Part shown: positions 15,772 to 24,579 of the stretch, one piece after another
How the letters are laid out: each line of letters opens with the position of its first letter
How positions within the stretch are numbered: the stretch's first letter is position 1
DNA from: Thermococcaceae archaeon
GTDB taxonomy: Archaea; Methanobacteriota_B; Thermococci; Thermococcales; Thermococcaceae
Assembly: GCA_030156945.1 (NCBI GenBank)
Contig: JASGLT010000001.1
Location: 62,001-126,000, forward strand
Direction of reading: 5' to 3'
DNA length: 64,000 bases
Position numbers and translations under genes: made by a program
Notes under the pieces: model-generated
What the model was told of the DNA's origin: nothing
The model's database searches: none
What the model saw: the letters and a program-made list of their open reading frames with translations, nothing else

Positions 15772-16446
15772 TCACTTATTCATCATCAGCCTTATCCTCT
15801 CGGCGGCGTCCTTCGCCTTGTCGGAGATGTTGCTCAGAGTTCTTGCTATGTTGAGGATGTAGAAGCCCTCGCTCCAGTCCATCCTCCCAGCGTTCTGGAA
15901 GACCAGCCTCATGAGCTCGGTGTCGAGGCCGTCGATCTTGTTCTCAACGCCCTCGATCTCGTGGATAATCTCGTGCTCCTTTTCAATCTCCTTCTCTGCA
16001 AACCCGCTCTCGATGACCCTGTCCATCTGGACTATTGCCTCATAGACAAGCTTAGCCGCTTTAATGCTCTCCGTACCCATCTTGAGGATCACTTCCTTTA
16101 TCTCATCCGGGATTTCTCCCGGCTCTTTAACGAGGAGCCACTTGGCGGTGTCCTCAGCCGCATCGGCCACCTTGTCCTGCATATGGAGGTAGATGAGGAC
16201 ATCTTCCCTCGCCACCGCCATCATGAGCTTCGAGCTGAGTGAATCCCTTATCTCCTCCTTTATCCTGTCGGCTACATCCTCAAGCCTGTCCACTTCAACG
16301 GCCAGCTTCCTCATCTCTTCGTAGTTCCCTTCCCTCCAAGCCTGGAGGGCCCTTTCGAGGGTTTCAACCGTCTGAAGGGCTACCTCGGCGTGCTTTATCA
16401 GAGGTTTGAAAGGGCTTTTCGCAAAGAGCTTCGTCCAGACCTGCAT
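15772..16446 (-). CDS. DUF47/PhoU-like phosphate transport accessory protein
   Basis: A 224-residue all-helical protein of the DUF47 (TIGR00153) family, related to PhoU. The helical repeat with conserved acidic and aromatic positions (ALQAWREGNYEEMRKLAVEVDRLEDVADRIKEE) probably binds metal clusters and regulates the partner transporter. The gene follows the PiT gene directly, with the ATG at 16446 preceded by GGGGTGATAGC, four bases after the transporter stop. This pit-DUF47 pairing is common in archaea and bacteria and supports a role in phosphate uptake control. Confidence 0.85.
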   Translation of the reverse strand: MQVWTKLFAKSPFKPLIKHAEVALQTVETLERALQAWREGNYEEMRKLAVEVDRLEDVADRIKEEIRDSLSSKLMMAVAREDVLIYLHMQDKVADAAEDTAKWLLVKEPGEIPDEIKEVILKMGTESIKAAKLVYEAIVQMDRVIESGFAEKEIEKEHEIIHEIEGVENKIDGLDTELMRLVFQNAGRMDWSEGFYILNIARTLSNISDKAKDAAERIRLMMNK

Positions 16447-16450
16447 GCTA

Positions 16451-17662
16451 TCACCCCACAATCATCAAGACCTTAAACAGGAAGGCGCTTATCAGGGCCG
16501 CCACGGGGACCGTAACGAACCACGAAATGATTATATCCCTAACGATATCCTTGTTTATTGCTTTTACTCCCCTCGCCAAGCCAACGCCGATGACCGAACC
16601 AACTACAACGTGGGTCGTTGAGATTGGGAGACCGAGCCAGCTCGCCACGAGAACGACGGTAGCGGCCGAGAAGTCTATGGTAAAGCCGCGTGTGTTTGTA
16701 AGCTCGGTTATCTTCTTCCCAACTGTCTCCATAACGCGGTAGCCGTAGGTGGCAACTCCAAGCGCGATTCCAAGGCCGCCCATGGCCAATATCCACCTCG
16801 GAACTGGAACCTTCATCCCGGCCATGCCCATGCTGGCCACAGCATATACAGCTGCCACAGGCCCTATCGCGTTGGCGACGTCGTTTGCACCGTGGGCTAA
16901 GGCAACGTAGCCAGAGGTTATGACCTGGACCCTCTTGAAGATGCTCTCAACCCCAATGAAGGGGTCAGAGGACGGGAACTTAACCCTGAGGGTGAGGAAG
17001 AGAATCAGGAACACAACGAGGCCTGCCGGAATGCCGTAGAAGAGCACTCCAGTCTTCAGGCTCTTTCCGTGGAGAACCTTGATGTAGAACATCGTGCCTA
17101 TCACAACGAAGGCCAGCCCAATCCAGAAGGGCGACCAGATTTTGGAGCTTCTAACTGGGTCTTTTCTTTCAAAGATGCTCTTGGTCAGGGCCTTGAAGAC
17201 CAGGAAGGCTATTATTGCACCTATCATCGGAGAGAGTATCCAGCTGAGAACGACCTGCGTCATCTTGCCCCAGTTGACTATTGAGAACCCTGCGTAGACT
17301 ATTCCGTAGCCCACTATTCCGCCTATGATCGAATGGGTCGTTGAAACGGGCAGGCCGAACTTCGTCGCTATCACCAGCCAGATCGTAGCCGCCAGTAACG
17401 CCGCAACCGAACCGTATACAAGAACGTTTGGGTCGGTTATCCTGTCAGGATACAGTATACCCTTCCTTATCGTCTCAGTGACGCTCTTTCCAAAGAAATA
17501 CGCCCCAGTGAACTCCAGAACGCCGGCTATCAAAACCGCCTGTCTCGGAGTTATTGCCTTCGCACCCACTGCCGTGCTCATCGAGTTGGCCGCGTCGTTC
17601 GCTCCTATCGCCCAGGCCATTCCAAAACCAACGATTATAGTTATCAGCAACCAGGGATCCAT
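16451..17662 (-). CDS. Inorganic phosphate transporter, PiT family
   Basis: 403 residues with about ten membrane segments and the two inverted PiT signature repeats: GANDAANSMSTAVGAK near residue 20 and AHGANDVANAIGPVAAVYA near 250, each followed by LPVSTTHSIIGG and LPISTTHVVVGS. PiT proteins are low-affinity phosphate symporters driven by sodium or proton gradients. The ATG at 17662 is chosen by comparison with the family and because a TATA box (CTATATAAATA on the plus strand, about 17690-17700) would start transcription just upstream; further upstream codons lie before it. It heads an operon with the DUF47 gene. Confidence 0.88.
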   Translation of the reverse strand: MDPWLLITIIVGFGMAWAIGANDAANSMSTAVGAKAITPRQAVLIAGVLEFTGAYFFGKSVTETIRKGILYPDRITDPNVLVYGSVAALLAATIWLVIATKFGLPVSTTHSIIGGIVGYGIVYAGFSIVNWGKMTQVVLSWILSPMIGAIIAFLVFKALTKSIFERKDPVRSSKIWSPFWIGLAFVVIGTMFYIKVLHGKSLKTGVLFYGIPAGLVVFLILFLTLRVKFPSSDPFIGVESIFKRVQVITSGYVALAHGANDVANAIGPVAAVYAVASMGMAGMKVPVPRWILAMGGLGIALGVATYGYRVMETVGKKITELTNTRGFTIDFSAATVVLVASWLGLPISTTHVVVGSVIGVGLARGVKAINKDIVRDIIISWFVTVPVAALISAFLFKVLMIVG

Positions 17663-17760
17663 GACCGCCACCGGAGGGAACAGAACCGGGCTATATAAAT
17701 ATCTTGCCGCAGTAGAATATATCCAGCTACAAATATCTATATAGCCTAAATAGAAAATGG

Positions 17761-19395
17761 TCAAGGGGAGACCTTCACAGGCTCGACCTTGATGGAGCCG
17801 CCGTCCCCCATGAAGAGCCTCACGTAGTGGTAGAAGCCGCCCTCTTCGGGCTTTGCATAGAGAGGAGCACCTCCACCGCCTGTTATGACGAAGGGGACAT
17901 CTTCGTATGTCCCGTACCAGTATATGTGGATGTGGCCGAAGATTCCAAAGGCTTTGTACTCCCTCATTAGCCCAAGGAGCCTCTTGGCGTCCGAAGGATC
18001 GAGGGTGTGCTCATCGCTCGGTCTCGGATCGTAGGGCGGCGCGTGCATAACTATCACAGGCCTCTCCCCCCGCTCCTTAGCCAGCTCAAGCTCCTTCTCA
18101 ATCCATTCCCACTGTTCATCCTTGAGCCTATACCCGTTCATGACGTTGTTGGCAAAGATGAAACGATAGCCTCCAAGGCTGAAGGCGTAGTCGGTTGGAC
18201 CGAAGAAGTAGTGATAGATGTTGACGCCCTCCCCATTGTACTCGTGGTTCCCAACGGCCACGAATACAGGCTTGTTCCACTTCCAGGCCTTCATGAGCTC
18301 CGCCCACTGGTAGATAGTGCCTGAATACACGAGGTCGCCGCTGTCAATAACAAAGGCACCGTCTTCCCCGTTAATGGCATCCCTGATCTTGAAGAAGATT
18401 TCAGGCTGTTCATCACCGCTTCCCGGCCGGTGGTCGCCGAATGCAAGGACCTTGTAGCCACTCACGTTCTTCGGGACCACCGAGAACTCTCCCCGAGAGA
18501 CAACCACAACCTCAGTTCCCCCGAAATCCGATGACTCAATATGGTCTCCAACAAGCTCCACGTAGTTGGGGTTGATGTTGTCTATCACGTAGGTGAGGGT
18601 TACCCCTTTGTTGTTCTCCACCTTAACGCTCACGTTGAAGCCGAGGGCACGGATGTAGACCTTGGTATCGTTCACAAGCCTGATGAATCCTCCGCTCACC
18701 GTTATATTCTCTCCCTTAACGACACGCCAGTAGTACTGGAATGGCTCGTCGAATATTATCTGGTGGAGAGTAACGAACTCATCCTCCCCTGCGATTCCGT
18801 CGAGGTTAGTGTCACCTATCTCCTTCACGAGTATCCCCTCGAAGTTCCCCGAGCGAACAACCGCCGTCCTGTCGAGCTGGACTTTTCCAGATTTTATGCC
18901 CGAGAGGAAGTTGAGTGCCGCGCCGACCCCCGCCCTGCTCGTGCCGGAGACCACCATTACGGCATTTTCTTCCTTGGAGTTGAATATTGCAACGATGCCG
19001 TGCCAGGGGCCGACGTAGTGCATGCCGTTCCTGTAGGCTATGTAACCGAAAGGCTCGAGCTTCTGGACCTGCACCGGCTTTCCGAAGAGTATTTTCTTCG
19101 AGTAAACGTCCTTCGGAGAGAGAACGAGGATGCCAGTGCCCGGATACTCGGAAGCCGCCCTCACTTCAGCATCGGGGAAGTAGTGCTTCACGAGGTCTTC
19201 GTAGCCATCACTGGCGTAGAAGGTCCCGTTGAAAATTTCATGCCAAGCTGAGAGGACCTTTCCAGGGGCGTAGTCCCTGAAGTTCAACCCATTGCCCTGA
19301 GTGCTCGTTGTTGTGGTCGTGCCCGTGCTGGATTCCCCTATGCAACCGGCTGTGAACACGACGGCCATTATCAAAAGGACAGCAAATTTTTTCAT
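17761..19395 (-). CDS. Lipoprotein metallophosphoesterase (calcineurin-like)
   Basis: About 544 residues. A signal peptide ends at lipobox FTAGC, followed by a Ser/Thr-rich linker that tethers the enzyme outside the cell. The middle part (residues about 60-310) has a novel beta-rich region, and the C-terminal 200 residues carry the calcineurin-like metal motifs in order: FGDHRPG, DSGDLVYSG, GNHEY, VMHAPP and GHIHIYW. It may hydrolyse phosphate esters at the cell surface. Together with the adjacent PiT/DUF47 operon it suggests a phosphate-scavenging locus. The ATG at 19395 is preferred because GGTGA lies five bases upstream; an in-frame ATG two codons earlier is possible. Confidence 0.82.
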   Translation of the reverse strand: MKKFAVLLIMAVVFTAGCIGESSTGTTTTTSTQGNGLNFRDYAPGKVLSAWHEIFNGTFYASDGYEDLVKHYFPDAEVRAASEYPGTGILVLSPKDVYSKKILFGKPVQVQKLEPFGYIAYRNGMHYVGPWHGIVAIFNSKEENAVMVVSGTSRAGVGAALNFLSGIKSGKVQLDRTAVVRSGNFEGILVKEIGDTNLDGIAGEDEFVTLHQIIFDEPFQYYWRVVKGENITVSGGFIRLVNDTKVYIRALGFNVSVKVENNKGVTLTYVIDNINPNYVELVGDHIESSDFGGTEVVVVSRGEFSVVPKNVSGYKVLAFGDHRPGSGDEQPEIFFKIRDAINGEDGAFVIDSGDLVYSGTIYQWAELMKAWKWNKPVFVAVGNHEYNGEGVNIYHYFFGPTDYAFSLGGYRFIFANNVMNGYRLKDEQWEWIEKELELAKERGERPVIVMHAPPYDPRPSDEHTLDPSDAKRLLGLMREYKAFGIFGHIHIYWYGTYEDVPFVITGGGGAPLYAKPEEGGFYHYVRLFMGDGGSIKVEPVKVSP

Positions 19396-19478
19396 ATCCA
19401 TCACCTTCTCGAGTCCTTCTTTCAAATCAGCGGGGAACGTTTAAATATGATTCGATTCAAGTTTCAAACGGTGATACC

Positions 19479-19835
19479 ATGTTCGTAGGGCACTATAAGG
19501 AGGTTCCGGAAAAGGACACCGGTTTTGAAGGAGTGACCATCCGATGGCTCGTTTCTCCGAAACTCGGGGCGAAGAACTTCGCGATGCGCTATTTCGTCAT
19601 GAAAAAGGGCTCCGAGATACCAATACACCAGCACGACTGGGAGCACGAGATATTCATCGTGAAGGGCGAGGGAGTGATAACGGACGGAAAGGAAGAGTAC
19701 CCCGTGAAGGCCGGGAACTTCCTCTACGTTCCGCCAAACGAGCCGCACGGATACAAGGCAACGGGGGAGACTTTTGAGTTCCTATGCATAATTCCGGCCA
19801 AGAAGGAAGCTATTCCTGAGGACGAGTGGGCCTGA
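19479..19835 (+). CDS. Cupin domain protein
   Basis: A 118-residue single cupin barrel. The metal-binding motif 1 is visible as HQHDWEHEIFIVKGEG (His, His, Glu) and motif 2 as PPNEPHGYKATG (His). This places it among small manganese or iron cupins of unknown substrate, found widely in archaea. The ATG has GGTGA five bases upstream, and a TTTAAATATG-type box lies about 40 bases upstream of the start. No neighbour suggests a pathway. Confidence 0.85.
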   Translation: MFVGHYKEVPEKDTGFEGVTIRWLVSPKLGAKNFAMRYFVMKKGSEIPIHQHDWEHEIFIVKGEGVITDGKEEYPVKAGNFLYVPPNEPHGYKATGETFEFLCIIPAKKEAIPEDEWA

Positions 19836-19989
19836 CTTTGATTTTTTCCCTTAAAAAAGCATGGGAGTTCAAAGTCCACCCCCCTGTTTTTATCCCATTG
19901 TCTGTTGAGACCATTTAGAACCCTTAAATCCATTTGCTCCGCTCCACCAAGAGGATTTGCTAAATCCAGAATAGAAAGAGCCCAGAAAG

Positions 19990-20559
19990 CTAACGGCGCC
20001 GATAGCTGTGGAACTTTATCTTTTTCCTCCTCAGGACCTCTACCTCAGGCTTCCTGCTCTTCGGGCGCGGGGTTTCAGACCAGAGGATGGAAAACAGCTC
20101 ATAGGCCACCATGAAGATGAAGACGAGCACTAGGAACAGGATTATGAGGGGTGCGTAGGGCCATATGGCCCCAACCTTGGGGATCACAAGAACAGGCCTG
20201 CCAACCACCTGCTCCGGGTAAACCCTCCATGGATCGGTGTAGTTCCTGTTGTCGCCTTTAGTCCTGTAATAGAGCCTCCCACTCTCATCAACCCCAACGT
20301 CCACGATTCGGTGGAGTATTTGAAAGGTTCCGTTGCCAATCTCCATCCTGTAGAGGATCACGTCGCCCTTACGCAGCTCCTCTGGGGAGACCGGCCTCGT
20401 GACAACGAGGTCGTTGGGGTTTATGTGGGGCTTCATGGAATCGGTCAGAATCACGACGTACTTGAAGCCAAAAACGAAGTTCAGAACCACCACTAATATG
20501 ACGAAGATGAGTAGAGCGTAGGAGACGAGAGAGAGCAGGTCAGTACGACGTTTGAACAT
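19990..20559 (-). CDS. Signal peptidase I-like protein, SipW type
   Basis: 189 residues with an N-terminal membrane segment (about 14-34), the nucleophile region TDSMKPHINPNDLVV (Ser near residue 40; the preceding residue is Asp rather than Gly), GDVILYRM, ILHRIVDVG with the catalytic histidine, TKGDNRNYTDPW, a second membrane segment (about 133-153) and a basic tail of arginine and lysine. Two membrane spans and the basic tail set it apart from the first signal peptidase at 874. It has its own TATA box (TTATATGC near 20626-20633 on the minus strand) and lies downstream of a small secreted protein, its likely substrate. Confidence 0.8.
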   Translation of the reverse strand: MFKRRTDLLSLVSYALLIFVILVVVLNFVFGFKYVVILTDSMKPHINPNDLVVTRPVSPEELRKGDVILYRMEIGNGTFQILHRIVDVGVDESGRLYYRTKGDNRNYTDPWRVYPEQVVGRPVLVIPKVGAIWPYAPLIILFLVLVFIFMVAYELFSILWSETPRPKSRKPEVEVLRRKKIKFHSYRRR

Positions 20560-20797
20560 TCAACCACCACCCGATTCCATCTACCGGTACTTACCCAAGG
20601 CCTCCATGGGAATCCAGCGTCCAGCATATAAGCTCACTCAAAGGAGGCTAAAAGGTTGACGGTGGGAAGGCATTCAGCCGGAAATCTTAGAAGAGAGTTA
20701 AACCAAGAAAACCACAAGAACAGCCCATTACCAAAAATTAATTGTTAAGAGGCGAAAGGAAAAACTAAAGATACCTCTTCTAAGGCCAGATGTCAAA

Positions 20798-21184
20798 TCA
20801 CTGCCCCTGGTAGACTACATAGACGGTGTCAAATGAGTCCAGAGAGACACTGTTTCCGAAGTTTACATTATAAGTACCGCTACCGTCCAAGTTTATAGTG
20901 TAGTAGTTAACAAGGGTGTTGCCGTCATAGAGCTTGAGGTAAAGCGTTCCTGAGCCAGGGTCTCCGGTTACAGTGACAGTAGCACCCGCAACGTAGTCCG
21001 GATTGCTGGAGTCCATAGTCCACTTAACATCCACGGCACTCACACTGCTTGCTATGACCTTACTTCCCTGGCCAAGCTCTTGGACACTCACATTAATTGT
21101 CGGCACGGCCAGTGCGGCTCCAATTATGGCCAGTACGAGGGCAAGGGCGAGCGGCATTATCTTCTTTTTAGTCGACCTCCTCAT
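20798..21184 (-). CDS. Small secreted beta-sandwich protein, possible pilin-like or matrix protein
   Basis: 128 residues: basic start MRRSTKKK, a long hydrophobic signal ending ALAVPTINVSV, then an entirely beta-rich domain with paired motifs (VTVTGDPGSGTLYLKLYDG, GTYNVNFGNSVSL, VYVVYQGQ). No cysteine or C-terminal anchor. A strong promoter (CTATTTATAG at about 21237-21245, minus) and AGGAGGGTGG site suggest high expression. A SipW-like signal peptidase follows on the same strand. That pairing recalls TasA/AbpA donor-strand fibre proteins, but sequence alone does not prove it. No other family was recognised. Confidence 0.6.
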   Translation of the reverse strand: MRRSTKKKIMPLALALVLAIIGAALAVPTINVSVQELGQGSKVIASSVSAVDVKWTMDSSNPDYVAGATVTVTGDPGSGTLYLKLYDGNTLVNYYTINLDGSGTYNVNFGNSVSLDSFDTVYVVYQGQ

Positions 21185-21355
21185 TTACATCCACCCTCCT
21201 AAAGTTGACCTTGGTGGTAACTCATTACAAACGCCTATAAATAGTTTTCGATATAGAACCTCTTTGGTTCATCTAACGCTTTTGTAGGTTTTACAATCGA
21301 ATCAATTTCTATTTGGGGTGAATTCAATCGTCATCAAATAATTTCCAAAAGATGG

Positions 21356-22633
21356 CTACCCATCCAAATCTCCCCGCAGGTAAGTTGACCCGGCCCACGT
21401 AATCTTGGCCCGGGTTATTTCCCCTTTCTCGCCAGTATCGAGGATTATCTCCTTGTAGTTGAAAGTTCTGGCATCAATTCCGCCCTTTTCACCCGGGCCG
21501 TGCACCAAAACCTCAACTCTCTTCCCCACGTATGTCTGGTTTATCTCGTAGGCTATCTGAAGGCGGAGCCTGTGCAAAATCCTGGAGCGCTCCTTAACCT
21601 TCCACCCCGGCAGCTGTTTCCATTTAGCCGCGATCGTTCCAGGTCTCGGGGAGTACCGGGAGACGTTTATCTTGTCGGGCCTGACCCTCCTCACGAGATC
21701 AACCGTGTTCTGAAAGGCTTCCTCGCTCTCACCCGGGAAACCGACTATTATGTCAGTGTTGAGGTTCAAACCGGGGATTTTCCTCCGAAACTCCCTAACT
21801 ATTTCCTCGAACTCCTCGACGGTGTAGGTCCTGCCCATTCTCTTCAGGACTTCGTTGTCGCCGCTCTGAACGGGCAGGTGGAGGAACTTGTAGACCTTTG
21901 GGTTTTGGTAAGCCTCTATCAGCTCGTCGAGGAACTTTATCACGTGGTTCGGGTTCATCATGCCGACCCTGACGCGGAAGTCCCCCTCGATGGCCGTTAT
22001 TTCTTCGAGGAGCTCTGCCAGGTTCGTTCCGATGTCAAAACCGTAGCAACCTGTGTCCTCGCTAGAAAGCTGGATTTCCTTGTATCCCTTCGCAAGGGCC
22101 TCTTTTATCCACTTGACTACGAGTTCTGGCTTGTAACTCTTGAGGACTCCACGAGCAAACCTCGTCGCACAGTAGGTGCACCCGTTGAGGCAACCCTCAC
22201 TTATCGGGACGACGAAAACTACACCCGACTTCCAGAGGCGTGGGAGTTCGAGCTTGTCTAAGTTTCCCTCCTTCCAGCCCTCAACTGAGACCAGCTTCCC
22301 CCCTCTTTCGGCAACGTCTATCGCCTCAGAGATTCTATCTATGCTCTTGACACCGAGCATCCCGGAGACGCGGGGGTCAATGACGTCCGGATTAACGTGG
22401 ACGAGGCATCCTGTAGCGATGACCTTCTTTCCAGAATCGAGGAGCTCCTTGATTCTCCTCGCCATCTTGTGCTCCGTTGGATCCTTGACGGCACAGGTGT
22501 TTACCACAACGTAGTCAGCACTTTCCGGAGTCTCGGTCAACTCATAGCCCCCTCTAAGCAGAATAGCTTCCATAATCTCCCCGTCTGCTCTGTTCCTAGT
22601 GCAGCCGTAGCTCTCAACGTAAACCCTGACCAT
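21356..22633 (-). CDS. tRNA (N6-threonylcarbamoyladenosine37) methylthiotransferase, MtaB/CDKAL1-type
   Basis: A 425-residue radical SAM methylthiotransferase that would convert t6A37 to ms2t6A37 in tRNA. The N-terminal UPF0004 domain has Cys in YVESYGCTRN, NTCAVKDPTE and ATGCLVHVNP (second iron-sulfur cluster). The radical SAM cluster is CLNGCTYC near residue 150, followed by LSSEDTGCYG and the NTDIIVGFPGE segment. A C-terminal TRAM domain (about 365-420, VEVLVHGPGEKG) binds tRNA. A distinct TRAM protein gene follows on the same strand. The length is standard for archaeal and eukaryotic e-MtaB. Confidence 0.9.
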   Translation of the reverse strand: MVRVYVESYGCTRNRADGEIMEAILLRGGYELTETPESADYVVVNTCAVKDPTEHKMARRIKELLDSGKKVIATGCLVHVNPDVIDPRVSGMLGVKSIDRISEAIDVAERGGKLVSVEGWKEGNLDKLELPRLWKSGVVFVVPISEGCLNGCTYCATRFARGVLKSYKPELVVKWIKEALAKGYKEIQLSSEDTGCYGFDIGTNLAELLEEITAIEGDFRVRVGMMNPNHVIKFLDELIEAYQNPKVYKFLHLPVQSGDNEVLKRMGRTYTVEEFEEIVREFRRKIPGLNLNTDIIVGFPGESEEAFQNTVDLVRRVRPDKINVSRYSPRPGTIAAKWKQLPGWKVKERSRILHRLRLQIAYEINQTYVGKRVEVLVHGPGEKGGIDARTFNYKEIILDTGEKGEITRAKITWAGSTYLRGDLDG

Positions 22634-22797
22634 CGGAGCTGGCTAAGGGCAGGGGTTTAAAAAAGGTGCGGGTCATATGTGGGGAACGATAAAACCTTGG
22701 CTAAATCGTTTAGGTTTTAAAAACTGCGTAAGTACCACGAAATAGCACAAAAGACCCAGTTTGAGATCCGGAATATAAGAGAAGAAGAGGGAAGAAA

Positions 22798-23013
22798 TCA
22801 GATTACCTGAGCGAAAGCAAACTTCCTCTTGACTGAGTTTATAACTATGTCCACCTCGTCCCCAACCTGGGTGTTGGGAACAAAGATCACGAAACCCTTT
22901 ATCTTGGCGATTCCATCGCCACCCTTTCCAAGGCTCTCAATCTTAACTCTGTACCTTTCTCCAACCTTAACTGGGGCTTCGTAGCCTCCACCAAACCTAT
23001 CTCCACCATACAT
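22798..23013 (-). CDS. TRAM domain RNA-binding protein
   Basis: 71 residues: a short glycine-rich N-terminus ([15 protein letters not shown]) followed by a single TRAM domain ([41 protein letters not shown]). In archaea, stand-alone TRAM proteins act as RNA chaperones much like bacterial cold shock proteins. The ATG at 23013 follows GGTGTTGGAT. Its message probably begins with a strong hairpin (23043-23065), a hint of post-transcriptional or self-regulation. Confidence 0.85.
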   Translation of the reverse strand: MYGGDRFGGGYEAPVKVGERYRVKIESLGKGGDGIAKIKGFVIFVPNTQVGDEVDIVINSVKRKFAFAQVI

Positions 23014-23042
23014 ATCCAACACCAACTTTTCAACTTTCGGGG

Positions 23043-23065
23043 CTCTTCTGAAGACTCCAGAAGAG
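23043..23065 (-). promoter_or_regulatory. 5'-leader hairpin of the TRAM gene
   Basis: On the minus strand CTCTTCTG-gagtctt-CAGAAGAG forms an 8-bp perfect stem. A TATA box (TTTATATA, about 23091-23098) places the transcription start near 23066, so the hairpin would be the very 5' end of the messenger. Confidence 0.5.
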
Positions 23066-23106
23066 TCCCGTTGTTGGGTCAGCGGTAGAGTATATAAAGC
23101 TTTGGG

Positions 23107-23553
23107 TCACTTCGCCAGTTTCTCGGCAAGCTCGACCGCTTTTTGGACCCCTGCTTTTACCTCGTCACTCAGCTCCATGCCCAGGTCTATTTCTCTCGCG
23201 ACTATTCCAATAAAGTAAATCTCCGCCTTTTTCAGCCTCTCATCGAGCGCCATGAGGAGTTTGAGCCCGTCAATGGCACCCATGAAGTGGGCGCTCCTGA
23301 TTTCGGCCTTCAGCTTCTCGAAAATCTCCTCTCCCTTGAAGTGAACCACCTCACCGGGCTTCAGCTTATCGCTCAGGATGGCGTCGATGATTATTATCCT
23401 CTCCTCGCCGTTGTAGTGGTTCGCCAGGCGGAAGATGTCCGTACCAACCTCAAGGACGTTGTAACCCTTCTCAAGCAGAATTCTGCCCGCTTTTAGCCCG
23501 GCTCCGTCATCTTTCATCAGCTCGTTGCCGAGGGCGAGGATGAGTGTTTTCAA
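23107..23553 (-). CDS. [NiFe] hydrogenase maturation protease (HycI/HyaD family)
   Basis: 148 residues of the hydrogenase endopeptidase family that removes the C-terminal tail of the large subunit after nickel insertion. Motifs are LALGNELMKDDGAG with the nickel-binding Glu and Asp near residues 11-16, IIIDAIL (second Asp near 57), and a conserved HFMGAIDGLKL (His near 89). The TTG at 23553 is chosen because GGTGA lies five bases upstream. The gene sits about 1.2 kb from the sulfhydrogenase large subunit, whose C-terminus ends in a short cleavable tail, making that the likely substrate. Confidence 0.85.
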   Translation of the reverse strand: MKTLILALGNELMKDDGAGLKAGRILLEKGYNVLEVGTDIFRLANHYNGEERIIIIDAILSDKLKPGEVVHFKGEEIFEKLKAEIRSAHFMGAIDGLKLLMALDERLKKAEIYFIGIVAREIDLGMELSDEVKAGVQKAVELAEKLAK

Positions 23554-23621
23554 ACTGCTCACCAATTGGGACTCAATTTCCCCCTTAAAAATCCTCGTGA
23601 AAAGACTTAAATAACATGTTG

Positions 23622-23642
23622 ATGACGATTTTTAGTCGTCAT
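23622..23642 (+). promoter_or_regulatory. Inverted repeat at a promoter
   Basis: ATGACGA and TCGTCAT form a perfect 7-bp inverted repeat with a 7-base spacer. A CTTAAATAA box lies just upstream at about 23606-23614, so the palindrome spans the expected transcription start of the lipoprotein gene at 23668 and could be an operator or a leader hairpin. Confidence 0.4.
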
Positions 23643-23667
23643 TAGCATTCAAAGTGGGGGTGTAACA

Positions 23668-24408
23668 ATGAAAAAACGCTGGAAGGTCCTCATCCCCATC
23701 TTACTAATCCTCGTTGCATCAAGCGGGTGCGTAATCAAAATTGAGAACAAAAGAGACTCCGGCTTTACCCTGCTCACCGAGCCCAGAGACGTCAAATTGC
23801 TCACTGATTGGAAAGCGGTGAATCTTGAGCTCCAAGAGACCTTCCTATTCCCCGAAGAAAACCGTTCTCTTAGGGTCACCAGAAACTGGACCCTGATTCT
23901 CATTAAAGTCGGCGATGAGGTTGCAAACTTGAGCGCCCTTCCCCTCGGCAACAGCGTCTACCTCATACCACCTCAAAAAGTGGTTGACGGGCCAAAAAGG
24001 GGCTGGAAGCGTGCAGTTCTATCTGTCGAGCTCAAAAACGGTTCTTCCATCACTTTAGAAGTCTTATGGAGGGGTAAGGCGACCGAAACAATAGGAGCCG
24101 GCCTCAACTTTGAGGCCATAAAGGAGGGAGGAAGCTACACTCTCGTGCCCATTGGAGTTGGAAAGCCAACTTTTTGGGCATTCAACCAAACTTACACACT
24201 CCTTATCCTTCCGGAGGATGTTCCCTCGAGCCAGGCATCCAATTGGGAAGAGCTATTGAGCCTTTGGGCAAATAGAAAGCTTCAGCTCCCAATTAACAAT
24301 GGTAGGACAGATAAGCGACCTATAGCAACCATCTACATCGCCGCAAACGAGAGCCTTGCCTTTTTTGACAGGGTATACTTCCCTTACGAGGAGCTTGAAA
24401 AGGGTTGA
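23668..24408 (+). CDS. Hypothetical lipoprotein
   Basis: 246 residues beginning MKKRWKVLIPILLILVASSGC, a signal peptide with lipobox ASSGC, so the mature protein is anchored outside by a lipidated cysteine near residue 21. The rest is mixed beta and helix without recognised domain; a segment with GVGKPTFWAFNQTYTLLILP is conserved-looking. A GGGGGTGTAAC site precedes the ATG, and a palindrome lies in its promoter. No function can be given. Confidence 0.6.
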   Translation: MKKRWKVLIPILLILVASSGCVIKIENKRDSGFTLLTEPRDVKLLTDWKAVNLELQETFLFPEENRSLRVTRNWTLILIKVGDEVANLSALPLGNSVYLIPPQKVVDGPKRGWKRAVLSVELKNGSSITLEVLWRGKATETIGAGLNFEAIKEGGSYTLVPIGVGKPTFWAFNQTYTLLILPEDVPSSQASNWEELLSLWANRKLQLPINNGRTDKRPIATIYIAANESLAFFDRVYFPYEELEKG

Positions 24409-24438
24409 GGCCTTTTCTTTCGTTTTCCGGATTTAAAC

Positions 24439-24579
24439 TTAAGTGACCGTTATGACCTCAACTTCCTCCTTCCCAGCCAGAACCTTGAAGTTCTGTGGCC
24501 AAGGAAAAGTCGTGCTCGATGCAGGAGGCAAGAACAGGATCTCAACCAGAACGGAGGTGTCTACCAACGTGTGCCTCAT
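24439..24579 (-). pseudogene. VapC PIN-domain toxin with internal deletion
   Basis: A 46-codon frame starts MRHTLVDTSVLVEIL, the classic first strand of a PIN nuclease with its first catalytic aspartate, then jumps to QNFKVLAGKEEVEVIT and a stop, which reads like the last strand of the same fold. A normal VapC has about 130 residues, so roughly 85 internal residues, including the remaining acidic residues, are missing. The start overlaps the end of the VapB-like gene. It cannot be an active ribonuclease. Confidence 0.55.
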
